Positions 1 to 8,210 of a DNA stretch of 32,378 nucleotides are shown here, one piece after another (positions within the stretch are counted from its first letter, which is position 1; the number at the start of each line of letters is the position of its first letter). The DNA lies in NCBI GenBank assembly GCA_025964575.1, contig JAOPYO010000462.1, positions 1-32,378 on the forward strand, in the 5' to 3' direction. The position numbers and the translations under genes were made by a program. The notes below the pieces were generated by a model. It was given only the letters and a program-made list of their open reading frames with translations, was not told where the DNA came from and did no database searches. Source of the stretch: Actinomycetes bacterium (GTDB taxonomy: Bacteria > Actinomycetota > Actinomycetes > Streptosporangiales > Streptosporangiaceae).

Positions 1-1156
1 CGTGGCTCATCTCGTGCCCGGCGACGTCCAGTTCGACGAGCGGCCGTGCGTTGCCCGAGCCGTCGCCGTAGGTCATCTGGGTGCCGTCCCAGAACGCGTT
101 GACGTAGGCGTTGCCGTAGTGCGTACGCGAGGGCACGCCGGCGCCGTTTCCGAAGATGCCGTTCCGGCCCTGCACGTTCTTGTAGTAGTTGAGCGTCTGC
201 GCCGCACCGTAGTAGGCGTCGACACCCGCCGAAGCAGGGTCTCTGGTAGTGCCGTCCCCGAACGTGCCGGTGGTGTTGCTGAAGATCGTGCCGGTGCCGC
301 TCGTGGCATGGTTCAGGTCAGCGGTGTATCCGTTGCCGTGCGACGGGTCACTCATCGAATAGGTACCACCGGAAAGAGTCAGATCGATCGGGACCGACCC
401 GCTGTAGATGGAGTTCCCGGTGCCGACCCTCCGCGCCCCAGCCCCGGTCCGCGCCCCAGCCCCGGTCCGCGCCGTTGTCGCTGCAGTACGGCCTGCGGGA
501 GCGAAAATGTAGACATCGTCGCGAATGTGCACGACCTGGCCGGTGTGAGCATCAACGAGGACGTGCAGCCGGCTCGGGGTCTGGTCCGTGAGCACCCCCA
601 TGATGAGGGTCTCCCAGACCAGCGTGGCCGAGCCTCCTACCATCCGAACCGCCAGCTGCGGTGTCGAGACCGACGTGACCGTCCCGTGGAACTGAGCCTG
701 GGACACAGCCTGGGCGCGACGGGCGCTCACGGTCGGCGTCGTCGCCACGAGGCCGACCGCCGTGCTGGCGCTGTCGAGGGATCGCAAGGAGCCGTCGGGA
801 TACAGGTGCACCACGATGTCCCCGCCGTACACCGGAAGACCCTTGTAGGTGCGGTCGAACCGGACATGGGCCGCGCCGTCGTTGTCGACGACCACCGTGC
901 GGGGGACGAACTCGTGACCGGGGGCGGTGTGCGCCTGCTGAGGGTGCTCGGAAATGGCCCTCAGGGCATTGGCGATCGCGCGATCGCGAGTGGCCGGCGA
1001 TGGGTCGACAGTGAAGGAAGCGGGCGTGAAGGCGGACGGTCCTGCGGGCAGCCGGCCACGCGGCGGCGCGGCTTCGGCGGCAGGGACAGCGGCGATTCCG
1101 CAGGCCGCCCAGAGCGATGCCACGATCGGCACCATGGCGATTCGTCGTCGGTTCAC
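1..1156 (-). CDS. Secreted M4 (thermolysin-family) metallopeptidase, partial at the left edge
   Basis: The gene starts at GTG 1156 and runs off the window after 385 codons. An AAAGGAACC ribosome site lies just upstream. The N-terminus (VNRRRIAMVPIVASLWAACG) is a Sec signal peptide ending near AEAAP. Residues about 90-200 match the FTP/PepSY propeptide of thermolysin-like zymogens, with the motif FDRTYKGLPVYGGDIVVH. A Gly/Ala/Arg linker with the exact repeat RTGAGA x2 follows, and then the start of the catalytic domain. The last five residues are HEMSH, the zinc-binding HExxH, preceded by LDVAG as is usual in M4. The second zinc ligand and the catalytic His lie beyond the window. The expected role is an exported, self-activating zinc endopeptidase. 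A perfect hairpin sits directly upstream, so the gene probably has its own promoter or relies on read-through. The family call is strong; the substrate is unknown. Confidence 0.9.
   Translation of the reverse strand, partial: MNRRRIAMVPIVASLWAACGIAAVPAAEAAPPRGRLPAGPSAFTPASFTVDPSPATRDRAIANALRAISEHPQQAHTAPGHEFVPRTVVVDNDGAAHVRFDRTYKGLPVYGGDIVVHLYPDGSLRSLDSASTAVGLVATTPTVSARRAQAVSQAQFHGTVTSVSTPQLAVRMVGGSATLVWETLIMGVLTDQTPSRLHVLVDAHTGQVVHIRDDVYIFAPAGRTAATTARTGAGARTGAGARRVGTGNSIYSGSVPIDLTLSGGTYSMSDPSHGNGYTADLNHATSGTGTIFSNTTGTFGDGTTRDPASAGVDAYYGAAQTLNYYKNVQGRNGIFGNGAGVPSRTHYGNAYVNAFWDGTQMTYGDGSGNARPLVELDVAGHEMSH
433..468. repeat. 18-bp tandem repeat, two copies, inside the M4 gene
   Basis: The unit GCGCCCCAGCCCCGGTCC occurs at 433-450 and again at 451-468, followed by a partial third copy. 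It encodes a duplicated RTGAGA linker between propeptide and catalytic domain. It keeps the frame, so copy number could vary without breaking the gene. Confidence 0.9.
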
Positions 1157-1182
1157 GAGCGGGGTTCCTTTTGCTTTGCCGC

Positions 1183-1222
1183 AAAGCGCCCCCTCAGAGA
1201 AGAGTCTCCGAGGGGGCGCTTT
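1183..1222. terminator. Perfect 13-bp hairpin, probable bidirectional terminator
   Basis: The arms AAAGCGCCCCCTC (1183-1195) and GAGGGGGCGCTTT (1210-1222) are exact reverse complements. The 14-nt loop holds a further GAGA/TCTC pairing. On the minus strand the hairpin lies about 23 nt after the stop of the gene ending at 1245 and ends in a short A/T tract. It therefore fits a terminator of that gene, upstream of the M4 peptidase. Confidence 0.8.
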
Positions 1223-1244
1223 GGCCGAGTGGATATCAAATGCC

Positions 1245-2228
1245 TTAGAGAAGGCCTCCTCGACGGCCCCGGAGCTGAACCGGGTGACGTCGGCCTTCAC
1301 CCCCTCCTCCGCCACTAGGAGTCGCAGCCGCTGCGCGATGGCCGCCGCGACCATGACCGCGCGCACGCCGGGACCGGGTCTCCCAGTAATGCCAGCCTTC
1401 CCTTCCGGTGGGGAAGTTGGCCATTCCGGAGATGACTCTCTCACTGCTACAGGTTTGACGTAACCACCACTGCTCGAAGTGGACTCTGTATCCCATGACG
1501 CGATAACGCAGATGACCGTAGCTTCCCGGTGTGACGTGCGCCGTGAACTCGTGTCCGACCTCGACGGTGTGCTCCTCGAAGATCTCGGGATTTATCATGT
1601 CCCGCAACCTCCTGAGAAGGTTTCTGGTAAAAATTCTGGTAATGGATGTGTTATTGGGTGTGTCAGTGAATGTTTTGGAGAATGTTCTGGACTTAAGGAA
1701 TTCGGGTTGGGCTTCTTTTTCGAGATGCATGGTGAACCTGACGGTGTGTGCCCGTCTGACCGCCGCCTTCATTTCACTGCCCCCGGCGGGGGCGGGGCCA
1801 TCGATGAAGTGGGTGCGGGGAATATAAAAATCCCGGTGCGCGTGGAACCCGAACTTGAAGAAGACTCTTGGTCTGCAGAAGTGCCTGAGGGGGTTGCGGA
1901 TGTGGTGGTGGTGACGGCCGGTATCGACCTTCACGAGGGTGGACGGCGACGCCGAAGCGCTTGCCGCTGCCGCAGCGGATGGGGAAGCCGAAGCGGATGG
2001 GGAAGCCGAAGGGCTTACAGATGCCGTAGCGGACGGCGACGCTGAAACGCTTGCGCTTGCATATGCCGTACGGGTCGGCGACACCTTAACGCCTGGAGAT
2101 GCCGTAGCGGACGGTGATGCGGTAGCCGCAAGGACCGCGGCCAGAGATCCGGCTGCGGTAAATGCCATCAGCCCCTTAATCCGAGTGGGCGTAGCCATGG
2201 CGCCTACGCGAGAATTGGGTGTGAACAT
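1245..2228 (-). CDS. Secreted protein with Ala/Ser/Pro linker, unknown function
   Basis: The start is ATG 2228, preceded by GAAAGGAAC. An in-frame ATG at 2198 is an alternative. The product has 327 residues. Residues 1-45 form a signal peptide with hydrophobic core LMAFTAAGSLAAVLAATA. Residues about 45-95 are a low-complexity ASPSA/SASVSA linker, partly made by an 18-bp DNA repeat. A four-His run and a domain with YIPRTHFIDGP follow, and a conserved-looking end near GREGWHYWE. I have seen a similar layout in uncharacterised actinobacterial secreted proteins, but I cannot name a family. DNA at about 1600-1720, inside the domain, is clearly more AT-rich than its surroundings. The last ~45 residues are Arg/Gly-rich and overlap a better-looking coding frame, so the natural C-terminus may have been lost. 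A strong hairpin follows the stop. Confidence 0.6.
   Translation of the reverse strand: MFTPNSRVGAMATPTRIKGLMAFTAAGSLAAVLAATASPSATASPGVKVSPTRTAYASASVSASPSATASVSPSASPSASASPSAAAAASASASPSTLVKVDTGRHHHHIRNPLRHFCRPRVFFKFGFHAHRDFYIPRTHFIDGPAPAGGSEMKAAVRRAHTVRFTMHLEKEAQPEFLKSRTFSKTFTDTPNNTSITRIFTRNLLRRLRDMINPEIFEEHTVEVGHEFTAHVTPGSYGHLRYRVMGYRVHFEQWWLRQTCSSERVISGMANFPTGREGWHYWETRSRRARGHGRGGHRAAAATPSGGGGGEGRRHPVQLRGRRGGLL
1250..1366 (-). pseudogene. Coding-like remnant in a second frame over the tail of the secreted protein gene
   Basis: In the frame shared with the M4 start, 1366-1250 reads VRAVMVAAAIAQRLRLLVAE and continues through GVKADVTRF to GAVEEAFS. Its codons end almost entirely in G or C, unlike the overlapping frame of the upstream gene, which here reads an Arg/Gly-rich tail. 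The G/C bias fades after about 1250. There is no stop in this frame before the M4 start. I do not recognise the protein. It looks like a helical segment of a lost gene. Confidence 0.4.
1975..2010. repeat. 18-bp tandem repeat in the linker of the secreted protein
   Basis: GCGGATGGGGAAGCCGAA is present twice in succession (1975-1992 and 1993-2010) and encodes part of the Ser/Ala/Pro linker. Less exact copies flank it, so the linker probably grew by slippage. Confidence 0.85.
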
Positions 2229-2889
2229 GGAAATATCGTTCCTTTCGGAACGCGGCACCGAGGCCGCGACTACTCGCTTGCCGAAATACGACCGGCGTCC
2301 GCCGGCGCGACTCAGCGTGAAAATCAAGATGCTGCTAGTGGCCAGACGTTACCACTCCTGAGCACCAAAAAAAGGAAGGCGAGCCGGACGCTCAGCACTG
2401 ACATTCAAAAGGAAGTCATCATCTCTGGACTGGCCCATATATCGCGATGCCGACATCTGTAATGTGGCGCCACGCAGGAAGAACCTCAATCATCCGCATG
2501 TCTTGCTGAGCCTTTTATCAATCCTTTGTGCAGATCTTGCAGAACAGCAGAACGGACGAGGGCACCAAGACCCCAGCGACTCCGGCGCACCGCCCGGGTC
2601 CTCGCGCTGGCTGTTCGACCTCGTATCTGGTCATAGGACAGGAAGCGGCTGCCTGGGCGACAGGCTCACGTGAGCGCCGACCGTAGCGGCCCCGGCGCCC
2701 GTGAACCTCAGGCCGCGCACCGAGGAACCGACGAGGCTTCGTGGGTCCGCGACAGGGCACCGGGAATTCGACGAATGCGCCTGACAGTAGGCATTGGATC
2801 ACCTAATGTAACCGTAGGCGTGCGGCAATGCGTCTGGAGGCCGTTCGTCAGTGCTGGGCACGACAGTCCGTGACGTCTACGGAAGGTAG
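2229..2889. other. Long intergenic stretch without a supported gene
   Basis: This 660-nt gap separates the divergently transcribed secreted protein and phosphatase genes. The first half is AT-richer than the window average and includes a run of seven A near 2367 and a CCCATATATCGCG stretch near 2437. Short open frames exist on both strands, but none has a convincing start, codon bias or familiar product. It must hold the promoters of both flanking genes; I could not assign -35/-10 boxes with confidence. Confidence 0.5.
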
Positions 2890-4632
2890 GTGGCACCTGT
2901 GGTGAGGTCCGGGTTCACGACCAGCCATGTCGGCCGCTGTCACCTGGAGACGCCACCGGTCATGGCGGAGTTCGCCGCCGCGGTGCTCGACCTGGATGGT
3001 CGCGTCACGCACTGGGGTTGGGCGGCGCAGCGTCTGTTCGGCCGCTCCCCCGAGCAGGCCATAGGCCGCGGTATCTGTGATCTGCTGCTCCGTGGAGCGC
3101 ATCGCGACACTGTCACACGGGCCTTGGCGGAGGTGGCCGAGGGCCGCTGCTGGAGCGGGCTGCTGGCCGCTGAGTGCGCCGACGGCCACGTCCGCGACCT
3201 GACGTTCTGCTGGGAGCCACTGGCGGGCACCGGGCCAGGCGGTCCGGTGCTGGTCAGCTTCCGTACGCTCCAACCTCACGGGGTCGAGATCGAGACTGAC
3301 ACCGCCTGTGAACACCTCGCCCTCACCCACGAGATGAGCATGCGGATCTGTGCCTCACTCGATCTGAGCCAGACCGCCCGGGACTTCACTCATGTCACGA
3401 TGCCCCGAATCGCCGACATCGTGAGCATCAATGTTCTCGAGCATCTGCTCAGAGATGGAGGACTCCCCGAACTTGCGGCCGACGGCTCGATCGAAGTGCG
3501 CCGGCTCGCGCTCGGGCTGGCCATCACCCAGACTGATGCACAGGACTGGGCCGCTGCCTTCCCCACCGATGAGATCGTCGTCTGCCGAGCCATGTCCCCT
3601 GCCGTCCGCTGCATGGCGAGCGGCAGGCCCACCCCGTTCACGCCAGCCGAGCTCGAGCCGCAAAGCCTCGACCGGATCAGGAACGTGCTGGACGACGACG
3701 AATTCATGTGCCTGCTAGATGACACCTCATTCCTGGCGCTGCCGCTGAAGGCCCGCGACATGGTTCTGGGTTTCGTGGTATTCGGCCGAAAAGCGGACAG
3801 GCCCCCCTTCGGCAAGCATGGCCTGGCGCTGGCTGAGGGCCTTACCGCGCAGGCAGCGATCTGCATCGACAACGCACGCCTGTATGGCCGAGAACACCAC
3901 ATCGCCCAGGCGCTGCTGGAGAATCTCGCACCCAAAGACCTCGCCATCCCACCTGGTCTGGACGTCGCCCACCGATACCTGCCGGCCAGCAGAATGACCC
4001 CGGTGGGCGGGGACTGGTACGACGTGATCCCGCTCTCCGAAACCCTGGTGGCCTTCGTCATCGGCGACGCGATGGGCCACGGCGCTGTGGCGGGCGCGGC
4101 GATGGGCCGGCTCCGAACCGCCACACGCGCCCTTGCCAGCCTCGATCTGCCGCCCGCCGAGGTGCTGCGGCGACTCGACCAGATCACCTGCGACACTGAT
4201 CCAGGCCAGTGTGCGACCTGTGTCTACGCCGTCTATGACCTCGGAACCCGCACCTGCTCCCTCGCCCGAGCCGGCCACGTCCCCCCGGTCCTGTCCCATT
4301 CGGACGGAAGCACCACTGTGCTCGACCTGCCGCCAGGCCTGCCCCTCGGCCTCGGCAGCACCGTCTTCGAAACCACCGAACTGGAGATCCCCGAGGGCGA
4401 CACGCTCGTGCTCTACACCGACGGTCTCGTCGAAAGCCGGGAACAGGACATCGACACCGGGATCACCACCCTCCGAACGGCGCTCGCCCACCCGCACGAC
4501 TCGCTGGATGCCACCTGCGACGCCATCATCACCACGCTGTCCAGGCAATACGACGACGTCGCCCTACTTCTCATCCGCCACCGCACCCAACGGCCCTTCA
4601 CCGGGCCGAGTCCCGTACGACGAGGCGCCTGA
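2890..4632 (+). CDS. PAS-GAF-SpoIIE (PP2C-type) serine phosphatase
   Basis: The 580-residue frame encodes a RsbU/RsbP-like protein phosphatase, a family that usually dephosphorylates an anti-sigma-factor antagonist. An N-terminal PAS segment covers about residues 25-130 (VLDLDGRVTHWG, FGRSPEQAIGR). A GAF-like segment covers about 140-330. The PP2C domain covers about 345-565 and keeps the metal-binding acidic positions: GGDWYD (D375, D378), GDAMGHG (D393), YTDGL (D511) and DDVALL (D555, D556). There are no membrane segments, so it is probably cytosolic. The start is uncertain. GTG 2890 has GGAAGG only 3 nt away; GTG 2899 and ATG 2962 (with GGAG upstream) are possible. No anti-sigma factor or antagonist gene lies nearby, so its target is elsewhere. 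It converges on the FUSC gene with 11 nt between stops. Confidence 0.92.
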   Translation: MAPVVRSGFTTSHVGRCHLETPPVMAEFAAAVLDLDGRVTHWGWAAQRLFGRSPEQAIGRGICDLLLRGAHRDTVTRALAEVAEGRCWSGLLAAECADGHVRDLTFCWEPLAGTGPGGPVLVSFRTLQPHGVEIETDTACEHLALTHEMSMRICASLDLSQTARDFTHVTMPRIADIVSINVLEHLLRDGGLPELAADGSIEVRRLALGLAITQTDAQDWAAAFPTDEIVVCRAMSPAVRCMASGRPTPFTPAELEPQSLDRIRNVLDDDEFMCLLDDTSFLALPLKARDMVLGFVVFGRKADRPPFGKHGLALAEGLTAQAAICIDNARLYGREHHIAQALLENLAPKDLAIPPGLDVAHRYLPASRMTPVGGDWYDVIPLSETLVAFVIGDAMGHGAVAGAAMGRLRTATRALASLDLPPAEVLRRLDQITCDTDPGQCATCVYAVYDLGTRTCSLARAGHVPPVLSHSDGSTTVLDLPPGLPLGLGSTVFETTELEIPEGDTLVLYTDGLVESREQDIDTGITTLRTALAHPHDSLDATCDAIITTLSRQYDDVALLLIRHRTQRPFTGPSPVRRGA

Positions 4633-4643
4633 CGCGGCGATGG

Positions 4644-5759
4644 TCAGCCGGCCACTGCCTGCCGATGCGGGCCATGGTCGGGGTCCATCTCGTAGAGCAC
4701 CCACTGTGCATCGTCCAGCAGTGCCGCGACGGATCGCCCGGGTCCTGGCAGTGCCGATGGTTGGACCTTCTCGGCCACACGTCTCTGGTGCTGCTCGGCA
4801 CGGCGGACGACCCCACGCAGTTCTTCGATCTGTCCTTCCGGGGATGGGCTGCTCTGGATCCGGCCGAACAGCGTGAACGCCTCGCGCAGGTCGTCCAGCA
4901 GATCGGCCAGTCCCGGGGGGATCGCCTCGGGGGCCTCGGCGGCGATTTGGGTGAGCCGCCTGACCAGACCCCGGTAGAGATGCGCGGCGTGGTCGAGAGA
5001 TCTTGTCGCCTCGCCGATGGTCTCCAGCGACGGCTGGAGCGTCGCGCGCCGGGGGCTCACTTTGAGCCCCTCCTCCGCTCGTCGGACCGACTCGTACAGG
5101 ACATCCGTCTCGCGGGAGATGACCCTGGCCCGTTGTAGCCATGCTCTGGCGACGTCATGGTCCCACTCTCCAGTCCGTATCCGCTCGGCCATCTCGGCGC
5201 ACAATTCGGCGAGCCAGTCAGCGAATCCGGCCAGCTTTTCGCCTGCCCTGGCGAGATATCGCCGGGGTGAGGAGAACGCGTTGACGAGCACGCCCGCCGC
5301 GATGCCGATCAGAGAGTCGTACAGTCGTGCGAACCCTGCGTGCTGACCGAGTCCGATCACGAACATCGCGGTCAGCGCCACCTGATTGACCATCTCGCCG
5401 AGTCGCATCAACCGGCCGAGCACCAGCGACACGAAGACGCTCACGGTGAGCGTGATCGTGTTCAGCCCGAAAAGATGTGCGAACCCCAGGGCGGCCGCCA
5501 GCCCGACGAGCACACCGGCCATCAGCCGGAGCCCGCGGGTGACCGTCCGGTACACCGTGACCTGTACGGTGAGCAGCGCCGCCAGCGGCGCCATTACCGG
5601 CAGCGGCACCGCCAGCACCCGCTGCGCCAACTCCCATGCCAACGCGCACGCGACTGTGACGCGCACGACCTGCCCGAGTTCCAGACGGTTGGCGCGGATC
5701 CAGCCCCAAGGATCCGGTCGGCGCAGCGCTTTGAGCGCCGACCTCACGATCGCGGACAC
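4644..5759 (-). CDS. FUSC / aromatic acid exporter (ArAE) family membrane protein
   Basis: The 371-residue product has five to six hydrophobic segments in its first ~150 residues, including VRVTVACALAWELAQRVL, LPVMAPLAALLTVQVTVY, LMAGVLVGLAAALGFAHL and NQVALTAMFVIGLG. A ~220-residue helical cytoplasmic part follows. This is the half-size layout of actinobacterial FUSC/ArAE proteins, some of whose relatives export aromatic carboxylates. The start is GTG 5759, with a weak CCAGGT site upstream. It lies 79 nt downstream of the CapA-like gene on the same strand and may share its transcript. The substrate cannot be read from the sequence. Confidence 0.85.
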   Translation of the reverse strand: MSAIVRSALKALRRPDPWGWIRANRLELGQVVRVTVACALAWELAQRVLAVPLPVMAPLAALLTVQVTVYRTVTRGLRLMAGVLVGLAAALGFAHLFGLNTITLTVSVFVSLVLGRLMRLGEMVNQVALTAMFVIGLGQHAGFARLYDSLIGIAAGVLVNAFSSPRRYLARAGEKLAGFADWLAELCAEMAERIRTGEWDHDVARAWLQRARVISRETDVLYESVRRAEEGLKVSPRRATLQPSLETIGEATRSLDHAAHLYRGLVRRLTQIAAEAPEAIPPGLADLLDDLREAFTLFGRIQSSPSPEGQIEELRGVVRRAEQHQRRVAEKVQPSALPGPGRSVAALLDDAQWVLYEMDPDHGPHRQAVAG

Positions 5760-5807
5760 CTGGCTGGACTACCCGCTGAGAGAGAGCCCGACACCCGAGG
5801 GTGCCCC

Positions 5808-5843
5808 GGTGACCTGGTGACCTGGTGTTCACCGGTGTTCAGC
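5808..5843. repeat. Short direct repeats at the CapA stop
   Basis: GGTGACCT occurs twice in tandem (5808-5823), then GGTGTTCACC and GGTGTTCAGC (5824-5843). The second pair overlaps the stop codon of the CapA-like gene. This may be slippage or a binding-site array; no function is supported. Confidence 0.6.
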
Positions 5844-6813
5844 CGCGGGGAGAGATCTCCACGATGAGTCGGCCGTCCTCTTCCCGCACCGGAGTGCCGA
5901 ACTCGGCACAGGCCACGGTGAACCGGTCCCGGATCCAGGCCCATTCGGCGTCTTCCGCCAGCCGCGTGTGGCAGCGGTCCAAGAACAGTGGCACAGCCGC
6001 CACCTCGGACAGGCCCCGCTCGTCCAGCGTGATCAGGAACATCAGTCCCAGGTCGTTGTGCAGGTAAGCGTCCACGATGTAGTCGTCGATGAAGTCGCCG
6101 AGGTCGTACAGGACCGGCCCGGCCACGCCATGGAACACGTGCGCGGAGTGGCCGGCGACCAGCGTCGCCCCTGCGGCGACGAGCGTGTCGGCCGCCCTGC
6201 GCACGTACGGTAGCGGCTCGTCGATCATGTTCGGACCCCAGTGCGGTGTCACGAGCACAGCGTCGGCCTCCTGGCGCAACAGCCCGACCTGGTCCACGAG
6301 CCAGTCCGGAGTGCCGGAGCTCAGGTCGGCATAGGCGACTCCCGGCCGATCCGGACCGGCGGCGAAATCCTCGGGATGATCGGTCACACCCAGCACGGCC
6401 ACCCGTACGCCACGGGCCTCCAGGACCGCGGCGGCACGAGCCTGCGCTCGGTCCGCGCCGGCGCCCACCGCTTGGATCCCCGCCCGGGCCAGGTGGCCGC
6501 GGGTGTCAGCGAGCGCGTCGTGGCCGAAGTCGAGGGCATGGTTGTTGGCCAGCGTGACGCAGTCCACGTCGAGCGAAGCCAGCGCCTCCACCGCTTGCGG
6601 GGGCGCACGAAAATGGAACCTCTTGCCCGGCGACCCCCACGGTTCGCCGCGAGTGGAGACGCAGCACTCCAAATTGAGCACGGTCAGGTCCGCCGTCGTG
6701 AAGATCTCACGTAGCTCGTCAGAGAAGAGGTCGGCCGGCGAGATCATGGCGAGACGATTCGCGACGCCACGTCCCAGCATCGTGTCGCCCGCCAACGCCA
6801 GCGTGATGGACAT
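5839..6813 (-). CDS. CapA-family metallophosphatase (poly-gamma-glutamate capsule type)
   Basis: The start ATG 6813 is chosen because GGAGAGGAGCG lies directly before it and the product then begins MSITLALAGDTMLGRGV, as is usual in the family. The length is 324 residues. Family landmarks are AGDTMLGRG at residues 8-16, LANNHALDFG, VTPHWGPN and GHSAHVFHG, which carry the Asp/Asn/His metal ligands of the calcineurin-like fold. There is no signal peptide or membrane anchor, unlike Bacillus CapA. No capB/capC partners are nearby, so poly-gamma-glutamate synthesis is not supported. A phosphatase or hydrolase role in envelope metabolism is an inference from the neighbouring polysaccharide locus. 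It is transcribed away from the SARP remnant. Confidence 0.85.
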   Translation of the reverse strand: MSITLALAGDTMLGRGVANRLAMISPADLFSDELREIFTTADLTVLNLECCVSTRGEPWGSPGKRFHFRAPPQAVEALASLDVDCVTLANNHALDFGHDALADTRGHLARAGIQAVGAGADRAQARAAAVLEARGVRVAVLGVTDHPEDFAAGPDRPGVAYADLSSGTPDWLVDQVGLLRQEADAVLVTPHWGPNMIDEPLPYVRRAADTLVAAGATLVAGHSAHVFHGVAGPVLYDLGDFIDDYIVDAYLHNDLGLMFLITLDERGLSEVAAVPLFLDRCHTRLAEDAEWAWIRDRFTVACAEFGTPVREEDGRLIVEISPRG

Positions 6814-6912
6814 CGCTCCTCTCCAGCTCAATTCCAGTATCGCCCACCTCGTGTCTCCACCGGTCTTCGCCTCTCGCCGGAGGTGACCCCTACGTACGCG
6901 ACAATCGGCATC

Positions 6913-7095
6913 ATGTGGTTCGGCATCCTGGGCGCGGTAGAGGTGCGGCGCGCCGACGGGAGGCTGGTTGCCGTCGGCGGCCCGCGGGTGCGCTCGCTAC
7001 TGGCCCTGTTTTTTCTGAACGCGGGCCGCATCATCACCGCGGAGGGGCTGATCAACGGCCGCTACGGCAAGAATCCGCCGAACGGTGCGGCCAAC
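6913..7095 (+). pseudogene. Truncated SARP/AfsR-type regulator, N-terminal 61 codons
   Basis: From ATG 6913 the frame reads MWFGILGAVEVRRADGR, then GGPRVRSLLAL, LNAGRIITAEGLI and PPNGAAN. This is the start of the winged-helix DNA-binding region of SARP/AfsR activators. After residue 61 the similarity stops, where the family would continue into the rest of the HTH and the BTAD domain. The break lies about 40 nt before the 3' end of the convergent phosphoglycosyltransferase gene. The frame stays open but is then only antisense to that gene. It looks like a relic left by a deletion or insertion of the neighbouring locus. Confidence 0.75.
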
Positions 7096-7134
7096 CCCCG
7101 TGGTCCCTGTCCCGTAATCAGGCTCGAACGAAGA

Positions 7135-8208
7135 TCAGTCCCCATGTTTCGAGGGGATGGACATCGCGGAGTTCGCCGCCGGTGGGATGTCCCCAGATTC
7201 GTTCGCTATCACGTAGGCCGGAAGCTTCAGCAACAGCCAGATCAGTGTGACCGCGATCGTGACGGCTCCGGCGAGCGTGCCGATGCCGGGAAGACGCTGT
7301 TGGGCGACGAGCACTCCGCACAGGCACGACGCGGCCGTGGCGGCGAAGAGCATCAGCGTCACCCGGCTGACACTCCATCCCAGCCGGTTCAGCCGGTGCG
7401 AAACATGGTCGGTGCCACCGGTGAACAAGGAGCGTCCGGCGCGGTGGCGAGAGATGAGCACGAGAGAGGTGTCGACCGTGGCGACGAAGGTGACCAGGAG
7501 CAGCTCCGCGATCCTGGCCACGGGGCCTCCCGGCACGTTGACCTGCACGGATGTGGCGGAGATGACAAAGCCGATGAACAGCGAACCCGCGTCGCCCATG
7601 AATATGCGTGCGGGCGCCCAGTTGTGGATGAGGAATCCCACACATCCCGCGGACAGGGCCAGCAACAGCAGCATGAAGCCGGCCTGACCGGCCAGATACG
7701 CGGCCCCGGCCAGAAAGCCCGCTGTCACAAGCGCCACGGTGGAGGCCGCGCCGTCCATGTTGTCGAGCAGGTTGAACGAGTTCGTGAGCACGACGATCCA
7801 CAGGACGGTCAGCACCGGATCCAGCCAGCCACCGAACACGATGATGTGACCGCCGGACAGGACGACCGCGGTTGCGGCCAAACCTTCGGCCAGGAGCCGC
7901 GAGCTCGGGTTCAGGGGCTTGATGTCATCGACCAGGCCGAGCAGGGCCATGGCTGCGCTCGCCACGATGACGACGCCAATGTGCTCGTCCCAGTGCGGGA
8001 CCAGTGCGGAAGCCGGAACCAACGTCGCAACGGCTATCGCGATGCCGCCAAGGTAGGGTGTCGGCCGCGCATGCGCCTTCTTGTGCAGGTCGGGACGGTC
8101 CGTGAGCCCGCGCCGTAGCGCGAGCGGGCGCAGCACGTTGGTCAGCACATCGGCCAGCACCAGCGCCGTGATGGCCACACCAACCGTCGACATCATCGAT
8201 ATCGGCAC
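7135..8208 (-). CDS. WecA/MraY-type polyprenyl-phosphate sugar-1-phosphate transferase
   Basis: This 357-residue protein with about ten membrane helices belongs to the PNPT superfamily. It would transfer a (probably N-acetylhexosamine) 1-phosphate from its UDP form to undecaprenyl phosphate at the inner face of the membrane, the first step of repeat-unit assembly. It shows LVDDIK near residue 91 (the Mg-binding Asp pair), NSFNLLDNMDG (NxxNxxDxxDG), IFMGDAGSLFIGF, and a C-terminal loop with GTDHVSHRL. The start is GTG 8208, two nt after the stop of the upstream epimerase gene, so it is probably translationally coupled. ATG 8196 and 8193 are alternatives; no clear ribosome site decides. It is the only initiating transferase in the window. 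Confidence 0.92.
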   Translation of the reverse strand: MPISMMSTVGVAITALVLADVLTNVLRPLALRRGLTDRPDLHKKAHARPTPYLGGIAIAVATLVPASALVPHWDEHIGVVIVASAAMALLGLVDDIKPLNPSSRLLAEGLAATAVVLSGGHIIVFGGWLDPVLTVLWIVVLTNSFNLLDNMDGAASTVALVTAGFLAGAAYLAGQAGFMLLLLALSAGCVGFLIHNWAPARIFMGDAGSLFIGFVISATSVQVNVPGGPVARIAELLLVTFVATVDTSLVLISRHRAGRSLFTGGTDHVSHRLNRLGWSVSRVTLMLFAATAASCLCGVLVAQQRLPGIGTLAGAVTIAVTLIWLLLKLPAYVIANESGDIPPAANSAMSIPSKHGD

Positions 8209-8210
8209 GG

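Noticed and set aside
2..1318. Long plus-strand open frame across the M4 peptidase region
   Set aside because: It is antisense to a gene with a signal peptide, FTP domain and HExxH; its own translation has no family features.
2464..2873. Small open frames in the 2.2-2.9 kb gap
   Set aside because: No ribosome site, codon bias or similarity on either strand.
5839..6813. Poly-gamma-glutamate capsule system based on the CapA-like protein
   Set aside because: No CapB ligase, CapC or CapE genes are present, and this CapA lacks a membrane anchor.
6883..8118. Long plus-strand open frame starting with SARP-like residues
   Set aside because: Only the first 61 codons after ATG 6913 are SARP-like; the rest is antisense to the phosphoglycosyltransferase gene.
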